NCBI GenBank assembly: GCA_002404015.1
Contig: DHIW01000076.1
Coordinates: 9,576 to 15,762, forward strand
Source of the DNA: Chloroflexi bacterium UBA4736
GTDB taxonomy: Bacteria; Chloroflexota; Dormibacteria; Dormibacterales; Dormibacteraceae
Length of the DNA: 6,187 nt
Direction of reading: 5' to 3'
Numbering within the stretch: the stretch's first letter is position 1; each line of letters opens with the position of its first letter. A program made the position numbers and the translations under genes. Below the pieces are notes generated by a model that saw only the letters and a list, made by a program, of their open reading frames with translations, had not been told where the DNA came from and made no database searches. This document shows, one piece after another, positions 1 to 5,526 of this stretch.

Positions 1-61
1 GATCTACGAGGGCACCAACCAGATCCAGCGGGTGGTGATCTCTCGCGCGCTGCTGCGGTAG
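1..61 (+). CDS. Acyl-CoA dehydrogenase, C-terminal end (partial)
   Basis: Only the last 19 codons are present (frame begins at base 2, TAG at 59-61). They read IYEGTNQIQRVVISRALLR, the C-terminal signature of FAD-dependent acyl-CoA dehydrogenases, which oxidise acyl-CoA to 2-enoyl-CoA and pass electrons to ETF. The Glu of the YEGT motif (bases 8-10) sits where medium-chain acyl-CoA dehydrogenase has its catalytic base (Glu376 in human MCAD). Isovaleryl- and long-chain-type enzymes carry the base elsewhere, so this is probably a short/medium-chain or isobutyryl/2-methylacyl type. Substrate cannot be fixed from this fragment. The gene points toward a B12 mutase about 5.5 kb downstream, which suggests a branched- or short-chain acyl-CoA pathway, but five other genes lie between them. 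Confidence 0.9.
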   Translation, partial: IYEGTNQIQRVVISRALLR

Positions 62-98
62 CGGCGGCGCCGCGCTGTCAGAAAGAAGACGATGGCGC

Positions 99-127
99 CG
101 TATGGGCGGGCTCCGCTCGCCCGTATG
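99..127 (+). terminator. Hairpin after the acyl-CoA dehydrogenase, candidate terminator
   Basis: Arms 99-111 and 115-127 can pair over 13 positions around a 3-nt loop (TCC, 112-114). Three of the pairs are G-U, so the structure favours RNA transcribed from the + strand. It starts 37 nt after the dehydrogenase stop. The following bases are pyrimidine-rich (AGTCTCTCTTCCC) rather than a true U run, as is common for high-GC terminators. It could instead be a 3'-end stabilising structure. Confidence 0.4.
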
Positions 128-177
128 AGTCTCTCTTCCCAACGCCGACCGACACGCAATGGGGGGGAAGGGGGCCC

Positions 178-201
178 GGGGGAAACAAGCTTGTTTCCCC
201 C
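178..201. repeat. Perfect 24-bp palindrome, candidate operator
   Basis: The half-site GGGGGAAACAAG (178-189) is followed at once by its exact reverse complement (190-201), so the dyad is perfect over 12+12 bp with no spacer and contains AAGCTT at its centre. It ends 21 nt before the GTG start of the DUF4013-like gene and covers the -35 region of the promoter candidates there, the place for an operator. A terminator role is less convincing because an RNA hairpin would have to open the central 4 nt and the next bases are ACGTCTTTA, not a U run. The dyad is directly visible; the operator role is inference. Confidence 0.85.
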
Positions 202-214
202 ACGTCTTTATAGT
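181..214 (+). promoter_or_regulatory. Candidate promoter of the DUF4013/DUF4190 unit
   Basis: Two overlapping readings are possible. First, GGAAAC (181-186), a 16-bp spacer and CGTCTT (203-208) resemble the ECF-sigma pattern (AAC-containing -35, CGTC -10). Second, TATAGT (209-214) is one base from TATAAT and lies 8 nt before the GTG start, as in a leaderless transcript, but no good -35 accompanies it. Either reading puts transcription initiation within about 10 nt of the start codon, which fits the lack of a Shine-Dalgarno sequence there. The first motif also lies inside the left arm of the palindrome. Confidence 0.35.
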
Positions 215-222
215 TCCGGGCC

Positions 223-864
223 GTGGACCTTGGGGCCGCGATCAGCTGGCCGACTCGCGATCCTCGCTGGTTTGCCAAGTGCCTGCTGATCGGCCTCATC
301 GGGCTGATCCCCATCCTGGGCGGCATCGCCGTCTTCGGCTGGATGTACGCAACCCTCGACAACCTGCGTGCGGGACGCGCCGAGCTGGCTGAAGCCGGCT
401 TGCCTCAGCTCGAGCGGGGAGCCCGTCTCTTCGTCGTCCAGCTTGTGTACGGTGCCATCAGCGCCCTGCTGTTCGCGCTCCTGGTGGTTCCGTCTGTCCT
501 CGTGGCGATCGGCCGGGGCTCTGGCGGCGCGCTGGTCGCCGTGCCGCTCGTGCTGCTGGGGCAGGCGCTGCTGCTCGCCTACCAGCTGGCCTTCTACTTC
601 GTCTTCGTGCCCATCATCCTGGCCGTGGACCGGGGTGGCATCGGGGCCGGTCTCGACTTGCCGGCGCTCTGGCGGGCGATCCGGCCGCGCCTCCCCGACA
701 CCCTCCTCGCCGGGCTGATGGCGTTCGTGGCACTCCTGCTGGGAAGCCTCGGCGTCTTCCTCTGCCTCGTTGGAATCATCTTCACGATTCCGTACGGCTA
801 TGCCATCCTTGCCGCGGTCGTACACGGCTACGAGAGAGATTCCGCCCGGCTACCGGCTGTTTAG
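223..864 (+). CDS. DUF4013-like polytopic membrane protein
   Basis: A 213-residue integral membrane protein of unknown function. The opening MDLGAAISWPTRDPRWFAK matches the usual start of DUF4013 proteins (acidic/aromatic lead-in, then DPxW), and the ending TIPYGYAILAAVVHGY matches their final helix. That match is why GTG at 223 is chosen although no Shine-Dalgarno sequence precedes it; a leaderless or near-leaderless mRNA is likely. Hydrophobic stretches lie at about residues 18-43, 68-97, 103-133 and 158-202 (long enough for two helices), giving about five or six membrane spans separated by short charged loops. No catalytic motif is visible. The gene is followed 15 nt later by a second small membrane protein, so the two are probably one operon and may act together. 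The family assignment rests on recalled sequence pattern, not a search. Confidence 0.8.
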   Translation: MDLGAAISWPTRDPRWFAKCLLIGLIGLIPILGGIAVFGWMYATLDNLRAGRAELAEAGLPQLERGARLFVVQLVYGAISALLFALLVVPSVLVAIGRGSGGALVAVPLVLLGQALLLAYQLAFYFVFVPIILAVDRGGIGAGLDLPALWRAIRPRLPDTLLAGLMAFVALLLGSLGVFLCLVGIIFTIPYGYAILAAVVHGYERDSARLPAV

Positions 865-879
865 AGGAGGAAACCGCGC

Positions 880-1464
880 ATGAGTGACCTACCGCCGCCG
901 CCAGGATCACCCCCGCCGCCACCCGCGGGAGGGGGTGGCTGGCAACCCCCGGGCGGAGGCGGCACGCCGCCCCCGCCGCCGCCTTCCGAGCCGCCGCCGC
1001 CGCCCCCGCCCGGTGGGGAGGATCCCGGCCTACCCCCTCCGCCACCGCCGCCGCCTCCTCCGCCACCGCCGCCGCCTCCTCCGCCACCGCCGCCGCAAGG
1101 CGGATATGTGCCCGCGCCGCCGCCGCAAGGCGGATACGCTCCCCCTCCGCCGCCCGGCGGCGGGTACGCGCCCCAGGCGGGCGCTTACGCCGTGGCAGCT
1201 CCCAACGAGGGCTCGGCTTTGCTCTCGTTGATCCTGGGCATCCTGGGGATCATCTGCTGTCCGATCCTGGCGCCGGTCGCCTTTTTCATCGGAAACTCCT
1301 CGATGGGAAAGATCAGGGCCAGCAACGGGGCCCTGGGAGGGCTCGGACTGGCCCAGGCCGGACGCATCCTGGGAATCGTCGGCACCGTCCTCTTCGCTCT
1401 CGAGATCCTGCTCGTGATCGTGAACATCTTTGTAGGCCTGGGTGGCGCGCGGACCACTGGCTAG
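880..1464 (+). CDS. Proline-rich DUF4190-like membrane protein
   Basis: A 194-residue protein in two parts. Residues 1-108 are almost only Pro, Gly, Ala, Gln and Tyr, with 21 consecutive prolines at 52-72 and then three PPP-(Q/G)GGY-type repeats (about 70-98); this part should be disordered. Residues 111-188 hold two hydrophobic segments (about 112-138 and 160-187) joined by a loop with GKIRASNGALGGLGLAQAG, the DUF4190 pattern of two helices around a Gly-rich basic loop. Proteins of this build are common in high-GC Gram-positive bacteria and have no assigned function; the tail may lie in the cytoplasm or wall. The ATG follows a strong AGAGGAGG ribosome site (863-870) that overlaps the stop of the previous gene, so translation is probably coupled. 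Synthesis of the 21-Pro run should depend heavily on elongation factor EF-P. Confidence 0.85.
   Translation: MSDLPPPPGSPPPPPAGGGGWQPPGGGGTPPPPPPSEPPPPPPPGGEDPGLPPPPPPPPPPPPPPPPPPPPPQGGYVPAPPPQGGYAPPPPPGGGYAPQAGAYAVAAPNEGSALLSLILGILGIICCPILAPVAFFIGNSSMGKIRASNGALGGLGLAQAGRILGIVGTVLFALEILLVIVNIFVGLGGARTTG
1039..1095 (+). repeat. In-frame 21-bp tandem repeat encoding polyproline
   Basis: The 21-bp unit CCG CCA CCG CCG CCG CCT CCT occurs at 1039-1059 and 1060-1080, with a third partial copy (five codons) at 1081-1095. Each unit encodes seven prolines, so gain or loss of a unit keeps the reading frame. Exact copies including the rarer CCA and CCT codons indicate recent duplication by slippage, not only codon bias. 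Confidence 0.9.
1087..1136 (+). repeat. 30-bp-period direct repeat encoding PPPQGGY
   Basis: Bases 1087-1106 and 1117-1136 are identical over 20 bp at a 30-bp offset. Each copy encodes Pro-Pro-Pro-Gln-Gly-Gly-Tyr, and a diverged third unit (PPPPPGGGY) follows. This array extends directly from the polyproline repeat, with which it shares nine bases. Confidence 0.8.
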
Positions 1465-1472
1465 ATAGAGTA

Positions 1473-1503
1473 GAGCCGCCCGGGAGCACTTCCCGGGCGG
1501 CTC
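1473..1503 (+). terminator. Perfect 13-bp hairpin terminator after the DUF4190-like gene
   Basis: The arm GAGCCGCCCGGGA (1473-1485) pairs perfectly with 1491-1503 around a 5-nt loop GCACT. It starts 8 nt after the TAG of the DUF4190-like gene. There is no U run after it, as in many high-GC terminators. It separates the membrane-protein unit from the LCP genes, which therefore need their own promoter in 1504-1568. Confidence 0.75.
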
Positions 1504-1522
1504 CGCCTCGGCGTCGCAGAAC

Positions 1523-1550
1523 GAAACCACTCAACGTCTTGAACCGTCTT
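1523..1550 (+). promoter_or_regulatory. Candidate ECF-sigma-like promoter of the LCP run
   Basis: GAAAC (1523-1527), a 17-bp spacer and CGTCTT (1545-1550) resemble ECF-sigma promoters such as those of Bacillus SigM (TGAAAC, about 16 bp, CGTC). LCP genes are known members of envelope-stress ECF regulons in Bacillus. Transcription would begin near 1556-1558, leaving a leader of about 12 nt that could clip the ribosome site, which is a weakness of this reading. Confidence 0.3.
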
Positions 1551-1572
1551 GCAATGAGGTAACCCGTCTTGG
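1533..1572 (+). repeat. Decamer repeats with CGTCTTG core over the LCP1 start
   Basis: CGTCTTG occurs at 1535-1541, 1545-1551 and 1565-1571, that is at offsets of exactly 10 and 20 bp. The only non-matching decamer between them (1553-1562) holds the ribosome binding site, and the last copy overlaps the TTG start codon. The helical-turn spacing suggests a protein binding array on one face of the DNA, but three short copies could also arise by chance. Confidence 0.55.
1556..1560 (+). promoter_or_regulatory. Ribosome binding site deciding a TTG start
   Basis: GAGGT ends 8 nt before TTG at 1569, a normal spacing. The nearby ATG at 1554 is followed by AGG TAA and cannot be used, and no other start fits between this site and the Arg-rich N-terminus, so TTG 1569 is favoured. 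Confidence 0.7.
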
Positions 1573-3005
1573 ACAGCCCAGCAGGCTCGCGGTCGCGGGC
1601 CCGAAGCTCACGCTATCGCCGATCGCGGTTCGGCTTCCGCCGGCTGCTCGGGCTGGTGTTGCTGGCGGTGGTGGTCGGCGGCTTCGGAGCCCTTGCCTAC
1701 CGCACGGCAGGCTTCCTTAGCGGGGTGGCCCGAGTCGACAACCCACTCCAGGTCATCGAACCCGCCCAGGGGACGATCGCCTGGAAGCTGAAGCACGGCC
1801 AGCAGGTGAACGTCCTGCTGCTCGGTTACGGCGGCGTTGAGAACGACGCCCCCTACCTGACCGATTCGATGGTGGTGCTGAGCGTGGACCCGGCCAGCAA
1901 GCGTGTGGCCGAGGTCTCGATCCCCCGCGACCTGATGGTGGGCATCGACGCCTGGCCGGACCATCACCTGCTCCCGCAGAAGATCAATGTCGCCTTCTCG
2001 GTTGGGGTGGACGACGCCACCTGGACCAAGAAGCGACCGGAGTTCACGCGCCAGCGGGACGCGGGTGGGAAGCTCGCGGAGCAGTCGGTCTCGACGGCCA
2101 CCGGGCTGCAGTTCGACGGCTACGTGGCGGTCGATTTCAAAGCCTTCCGTGACCTGGTCAACGCCCTTGGCGGGGTGGACATCTGCCTCGACACCCCGCT
2201 CGACGACACCCAGTACCCGAACTACAACAACGGTTACATCCGCGGCGGCATCCACTTCCCCACCGGCTGCCAGACGGTGGACGGCGAGAAGGCACTCGAG
2301 CTCGCCCGCTCGCGCCACGCGACCCAGCCGGAGCAGGCCAGCGACTTCGGCCGGGCCCGCCGCCAGCAGCTCCTGATCAACGCCATCCGCAAGAAGGCCA
2401 CATCTGTCAACGCTCTCGCGAAGGCTCCCCAGCTGATGGATGCGCTGCAGAAGAACTTCCGCACGGATCTCGGCCTGGCCGACCTGAAGGCCGTCTACGA
2501 CTGGAGCGGAAAGCTTCCCGACACCGCCATCAACCGGGTCTCCATCACGGACACCGACCTGGTGGACGGCTACTTCATGCGGAAGGGCAGCTGCGGCGAC
2601 TTCTATGCCTACGTGCTGTGCGCCCAGGACCCCAGCTTCAAGGTCATGCACTCCTATTTCGGCAACCTCTTCCTCGACCCCGACCTGCTGAAGGAGGCGG
2701 CCCCTGTGGAGCTGGACAATGCCAGCCTGACCGTCAACGACCTTGGGCCGCGGGTCACCTCCAGCGTCCGCCAGCTCGGCCTCAAGGTCTCCGACCCGAT
2801 TCGGGGCAGAGCCGACCCCCACTCCGTCGTATACGACTATTCGGGCGGCAAGTACCCGCTGACGGCGAAGTGGCTGGCCGACTTCTTCGGAGCCACGGTG
2901 GTCACGCCCGCCTCGGGCGGCCCGGCCCCCGCCGGCACAGCCAGCCAGGGGTTGGTGGTGGTCTTGGGCAGCGACTTCGCCCGCCGGTGGCTCGGCCAGG
3001 CCTGA
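1569..3005 (+). CDS. LytR-CpsA-Psr (LCP) family cell-wall glycopolymer transferase 1
   Basis: A 478-residue type II membrane protein. LCP enzymes transfer lipid-linked glycopolymers (teichoic acids, arabinogalactan, capsule) onto peptidoglycan outside the membrane. An Arg-rich cytoplasmic N-terminus (1-25) precedes one membrane helix (about 26-47). The LCP domain (about 80-275) has NVLLLGYGG, LTDS with Asp99, SIPRD with Arg120 and Asp121, QKINVAF, VDFKAF, ARSR with Arg247 and Arg249, and DFGRARRQQ with Asp259, Arg262 and Arg265; these match the charged residues that bind the pyrophosphate head and metal. A C-terminal LytR_C-like part (about 377-471) ends in VVVLGSDF. Four cysteines (206, 234, 342, 351) could form two extracellular disulphides. 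It has its own ribosome site and lies upstream of a tandem paralogue, 49 nt away. The transferred polymer cannot be inferred. Confidence 0.92.
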   Translation: MDSPAGSRSRARSSRYRRSRFGFRRLLGLVLLAVVVGGFGALAYRTAGFLSGVARVDNPLQVIEPAQGTIAWKLKHGQQVNVLLLGYGGVENDAPYLTDSMVVLSVDPASKRVAEVSIPRDLMVGIDAWPDHHLLPQKINVAFSVGVDDATWTKKRPEFTRQRDAGGKLAEQSVSTATGLQFDGYVAVDFKAFRDLVNALGGVDICLDTPLDDTQYPNYNNGYIRGGIHFPTGCQTVDGEKALELARSRHATQPEQASDFGRARRQQLLINAIRKKATSVNALAKAPQLMDALQKNFRTDLGLADLKAVYDWSGKLPDTAINRVSITDTDLVDGYFMRKGSCGDFYAYVLCAQDPSFKVMHSYFGNLFLDPDLLKEAAPVELDNASLTVNDLGPRVTSSVRQLGLKVSDPIRGRADPHSVVYDYSGGKYPLTAKWLADFFGATVVTPASGGPAPAGTASQGLVVVLGSDFARRWLGQA

Positions 3006-3046
3006 CCGCCCGGCCCGGCGGGACGGCCGGCGCTCGTTCGTAGAAT

Positions 3047-3053
3047 GAGGAGG
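3047..3053 (+). promoter_or_regulatory. Ribosome binding site unusually close to the LCP2 start
   Basis: GAGGAGG is a strong Shine-Dalgarno sequence but leaves only one base before ATG 3055; using only GAGG (3047-3050) gives a 4-nt gap. The upstream ATG at 3045 runs into TAG after five codons. The first downstream ATG (3130) would remove the Arg-rich segment that LCP1 shares, so 3055 stays the best start. The AATGAGG context is the same as at LCP1 (1553-1559). Confidence 0.6.
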
Positions 3054-3054
3054 A

Positions 3055-4524
3055 ATGCGTAGAGCCAGGCCTCGGGCCCGGCGCTCCCGCTACCGCTATA
3101 CCAACCGTCTTGGCCGCTCGGCCCCGACGATGGTCGCCATCGGGCTGCTGGTCGGGGTGTTGCTGGGAACCAGTGTGGTGGTCGCTCGGACCGTCGGCTT
3201 CCTGCACAGCGTCGTCAACTTCTCCAACCCGTTCACGATCGTGCAGCACGAGATCGCCCCGCCCCCGGGCTCGATCGCATGGAAGCTGCGCCACGGCCAG
3301 CAGGTGAACCTGCTGATGCTCGGTGACGGTGGGCTCGAGAACGACTCCCCGCTTCTCACCGACACGATCATGGTGGTGATGATCGACCCCGGCTCCAAGC
3401 GGATCGTGGAGGCCTCGGTCCCCCGCGACCTCTGGGTCAAGATGGACGCCTGGGGCGACGGTCGCACCTACTCGCAGAAGATCAACGTGGCCAACCAGGT
3501 CGGCGGCTCCGACGCGGAGTGGCCGGGCAAGAAAGCCGAGTACACGGGGAAGGACGGGGGCGGCCACCTTGCCACGCACATGGTGAACCAGGTCACCGGC
3601 GTCCAGTTCGACAAGTACGTGACCGTGGACTTCAAAGCCTTCCGCGACATCGTGGACGCGGTCGGCGGCATCGACATCACGCTGGACGGGCCCCTGGACG
3701 ACTGCCACTACCCCGACTACCACAACGGCTACATCAACCACGGGGTGCCGCCCGGCTACCCCTGCCCGGCCGGCGCAGGCATCCATTTCAATGCCGGCCT
3801 TCAGCACATCAGCGGCGAGCAGGCGCTGGAGATCGCGCGGTCGCGCGACGCCAGCGAGCCGGACCAGGCGACCGACTTCGGCAGGGCCAAGCGCCAGCAG
3901 ACGATCGTCAACGCGATTCGCCACAAGGCCGCCTCGGCCGGGGCCCTGGTCAAGGCTCCCCAGCTGATGAACGCCCTCCAGAAGAACTTCACGACCGATA
4001 TGGACCTGAACGACCTGAAAGCGCTGTACGACTTCGCAGGAAGCCTGCCCGACAGCTCGATCACCCGGGTCGCGCTTACTGACACCGACCTCCTGACCAG
4101 CTACGTGCCGTACCAGCGGGGCAGCTGCGGCGACCGCCAGCTGTACGTGCTCTGTCCGGAAGACCAGAGCTACCAGGTCCTGCACCGCTACTTCGCGTCG
4201 CTCTTCATTGACCTCAAGGTCGCGGCCGAGAAGGCGCCGATCCAGGTCGCCAACGCCAGCCGGAGCTCGCTGGACCTCCAGGACAGGGTGACCACCACGC
4301 TGCGCCCCTTCAACCTGAACCTCGGCGCCGGCGTGCGCCAGCCGCTCCGGGCCACCTCGATCGTGTACGACTACTCGGGGGGTGCCTACCCGCAGACGGC
4401 AGCCTGGCTGGGCACGTACTTCAAAGCCCCCGTCCAACCGGCGCCGCCGGCCGCCGGCGGTTCGACCGGCTTCGTGGTGGTCCTGGGAAGCGACTACGCC
4501 AACGCCTGGTACGGCCTAGGCTGA
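3055..4524 (+). CDS. LytR-CpsA-Psr (LCP) family cell-wall glycopolymer transferase 2
   Basis: A 489-residue paralogue of the LCP gene just upstream, with the same build: Arg-rich N-terminus (1-22), membrane helix (about 26-47), LCP domain (about 84-290) and LytR_C-like end (about 395-480, ending VVVLGSDY). Catalytic-type residues are kept: Asp103 in LTDT, Arg124 and Asp125 in SVPRD, Arg262 and Arg264 in ARSR, Asp274, Arg277 and Arg280 in DFGRAKRQQ. KAPQLMNALQKNFTTD differs from LCP1 at only 2 of 16 positions. Compared with LCP1 it has about 12 extra residues before IHF (about 229-241), rich in Pro and Gly, with Cys237. Cysteines are 217, 237, 358 and 367. It ends 6 bp before the MeaB-type gene, so the two are probably co-transcribed. 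It should act on the outer face of the membrane; which polymer it handles is unknown. Confidence 0.92.
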   Translation: MRRARPRARRSRYRYTNRLGRSAPTMVAIGLLVGVLLGTSVVVARTVGFLHSVVNFSNPFTIVQHEIAPPPGSIAWKLRHGQQVNLLMLGDGGLENDSPLLTDTIMVVMIDPGSKRIVEASVPRDLWVKMDAWGDGRTYSQKINVANQVGGSDAEWPGKKAEYTGKDGGGHLATHMVNQVTGVQFDKYVTVDFKAFRDIVDAVGGIDITLDGPLDDCHYPDYHNGYINHGVPPGYPCPAGAGIHFNAGLQHISGEQALEIARSRDASEPDQATDFGRAKRQQTIVNAIRHKAASAGALVKAPQLMNALQKNFTTDMDLNDLKALYDFAGSLPDSSITRVALTDTDLLTSYVPYQRGSCGDRQLYVLCPEDQSYQVLHRYFASLFIDLKVAAEKAPIQVANASRSSLDLQDRVTTTLRPFNLNLGAGVRQPLRATSIVYDYSGGAYPQTAAWLGTYFKAPVQPAPPAAGGSTGFVVVLGSDYANAWYGLG

Positions 4525-4530
4525 CGTCTC

Positions 4531-5526
4531 GTGGGAAAGGAGCGCGACCTGGCGGCCGAGTTCCGCGAGGGCAACATCCGCGGCCTGGCGCGGGCGATCA
4601 CGCTGGTGGAGAAGCGCGACCCGGCGGTCCGCCACCTGCTGGAGGCGCTGCAGGACCGGGTGCAAAGACCTTACGTCGTCGGATTCACCGGCGCCCCCGG
4701 CACGGGCAAGTCGACTCTGGTCGACTGCCTGGTCCGGCTTCTGCGCGACCGCGACCAGGCGGTTGCCGTGATCGCGGTCGATCCCAACTCCCCCTACTCG
4801 GGCGGCGCGATCCTGGGCGACCGGATCCGGATGCAGCGCCACGCGCTCGACTCCAAGGTGTTCATCCGCTCGATGGGCGCCCGCGGCCACCTGGGCGGCC
4901 TGTCGGTCGCGACCCGGGAGGCGATCCGGCTGATGGGAGCGTTCGGCTTCGACGTGGTGATCCTGGAAACGGTCGGCGTGGGGCAGTCGGAGCTCGAGGT
5001 CGCGGCGATCGCGGACACCACGGTGGTCGTTCTGACGCCCGGGCTTGGTGACGGGGTGCAGATGATCAAGGCCGGGATCATGGAGATCGCCGACGTGTTC
5101 GTGGTCAACAAGGCGGATGTGCCCGGCAGCCAGAAGACCATCCAGGAGATCCGCTCGATGCTGAGCATGGGGCCCCGGGTCGCCTGGAGGCCCCCCATCG
5201 TGGGCGCCGTGGCGGCCCGCAACGAGGGGGTGGACGAGGCCTGGAAGGCGGTCGAAGCCCACCGCGCCCACCTCGAGGCGAGCGGCGAGGGCCGCCAGCT
5301 CTCCGAGGCGCGGCTCAAGGACGAGGCGGCCGACCTGGTAGGTGAATGGGCGCGCAGCGAGGCTCGGGCGCTGCTCGACCAGGACGCGAAGCTCTCGGAG
5401 CGGCTGCTCCACGACCGCATCCCGTACGCGGCCGCCGACGAGATCCTGACCCGGCAGCGCGCCGAGCTGATACCCGAGCGGGCACGCTCGAAGAAAAAAG
5501 CCGGGCGGATAATGGAGTCGCGATGA
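4531..5526 (+). CDS. meaB: MeaB/ArgK-family GTPase, chaperone of a B12-dependent acyl-CoA mutase
   Basis: A 331-residue G3E P-loop GTPase. MeaB proteins (human MMAA) gate delivery of adenosylcobalamin to the mutase, protect it from inactivation and help eject damaged cofactor, driven by GTP hydrolysis in the cytoplasm. Visible motifs: Walker [10 protein letters not shown] (54-62), [19 protein letters not shown] (83-101; family signature), ETVGVGQSE (146-154), NKAD for guanine recognition (193-196), and a C-terminal dimerisation-type region with a basic tail (317-331). Length is normal for the family. The GTG start at 4531 lies 6 bp after the LCP2 stop with only a weak upstream AGG; CTG at 4549 behind AAGGAG is a less likely alternative. 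Its stop overlaps the next start (ATGA, 5523-5526), coupling it to the mutase, which is its probable client. Older annotations call this family ArgK or LAO/AO transport ATPase, which is misleading. Confidence 0.95.
   Translation: MGKERDLAAEFREGNIRGLARAITLVEKRDPAVRHLLEALQDRVQRPYVVGFTGAPGTGKSTLVDCLVRLLRDRDQAVAVIAVDPNSPYSGGAILGDRIRMQRHALDSKVFIRSMGARGHLGGLSVATREAIRLMGAFGFDVVILETVGVGQSELEVAAIADTTVVVLTPGLGDGVQMIKAGIMEIADVFVVNKADVPGSQKTIQEIRSMLSMGPRVAWRPPIVGAVAARNEGVDEAWKAVEAHRAHLEASGEGRQLSEARLKDEAADLVGEWARSEARALLDQDAKLSERLLHDRIPYAAADEILTRQRAELIPERARSKKKAGRIMESR

Noticed and set aside
92..392. Short alternative + frames at the start of the window (92-289, 159-392)
   Set aside because: They run across the palindrome into the DUF4013-like gene in other frames and resemble no protein; the 223 frame has the DPxW start and membrane helices.
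1033..1136. CRISPR-like array in the repeat region
   Set aside because: The repeats are contiguous, codon-phased and inside a gene, without unique spacers.
884..1530. Arg-rich + and minus frames across the polyproline region
   Set aside because: They are out-of-frame readings of CCG/CGG repeats and have no ribosome site of note.
3006..3046. Possible hairpin between the two LCP genes
   Set aside because: Only short competing 5-bp stems of G/C could be drawn (for example CCGCC with GGCGG), nothing better than expected in such GC-rich DNA.
1608..4437. Long minus-strand open frames opposite the two LCP genes (1608-2822 and 2902-4437)
   Set aside because: They mirror genes with clear LCP motifs and arise from high-GC codon bias; their translations are Val/Gly/Arg/His-rich without recognisable domains or membrane helices.
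4438..4460. GC-rich inverted repeat in the LCP2 tail
   Set aside because: It lies in codons for a Pro/Ala/Gly linker, where GCC/CCG/GGC runs produce such symmetry; it is within the gene and has no loop suited to a terminator.
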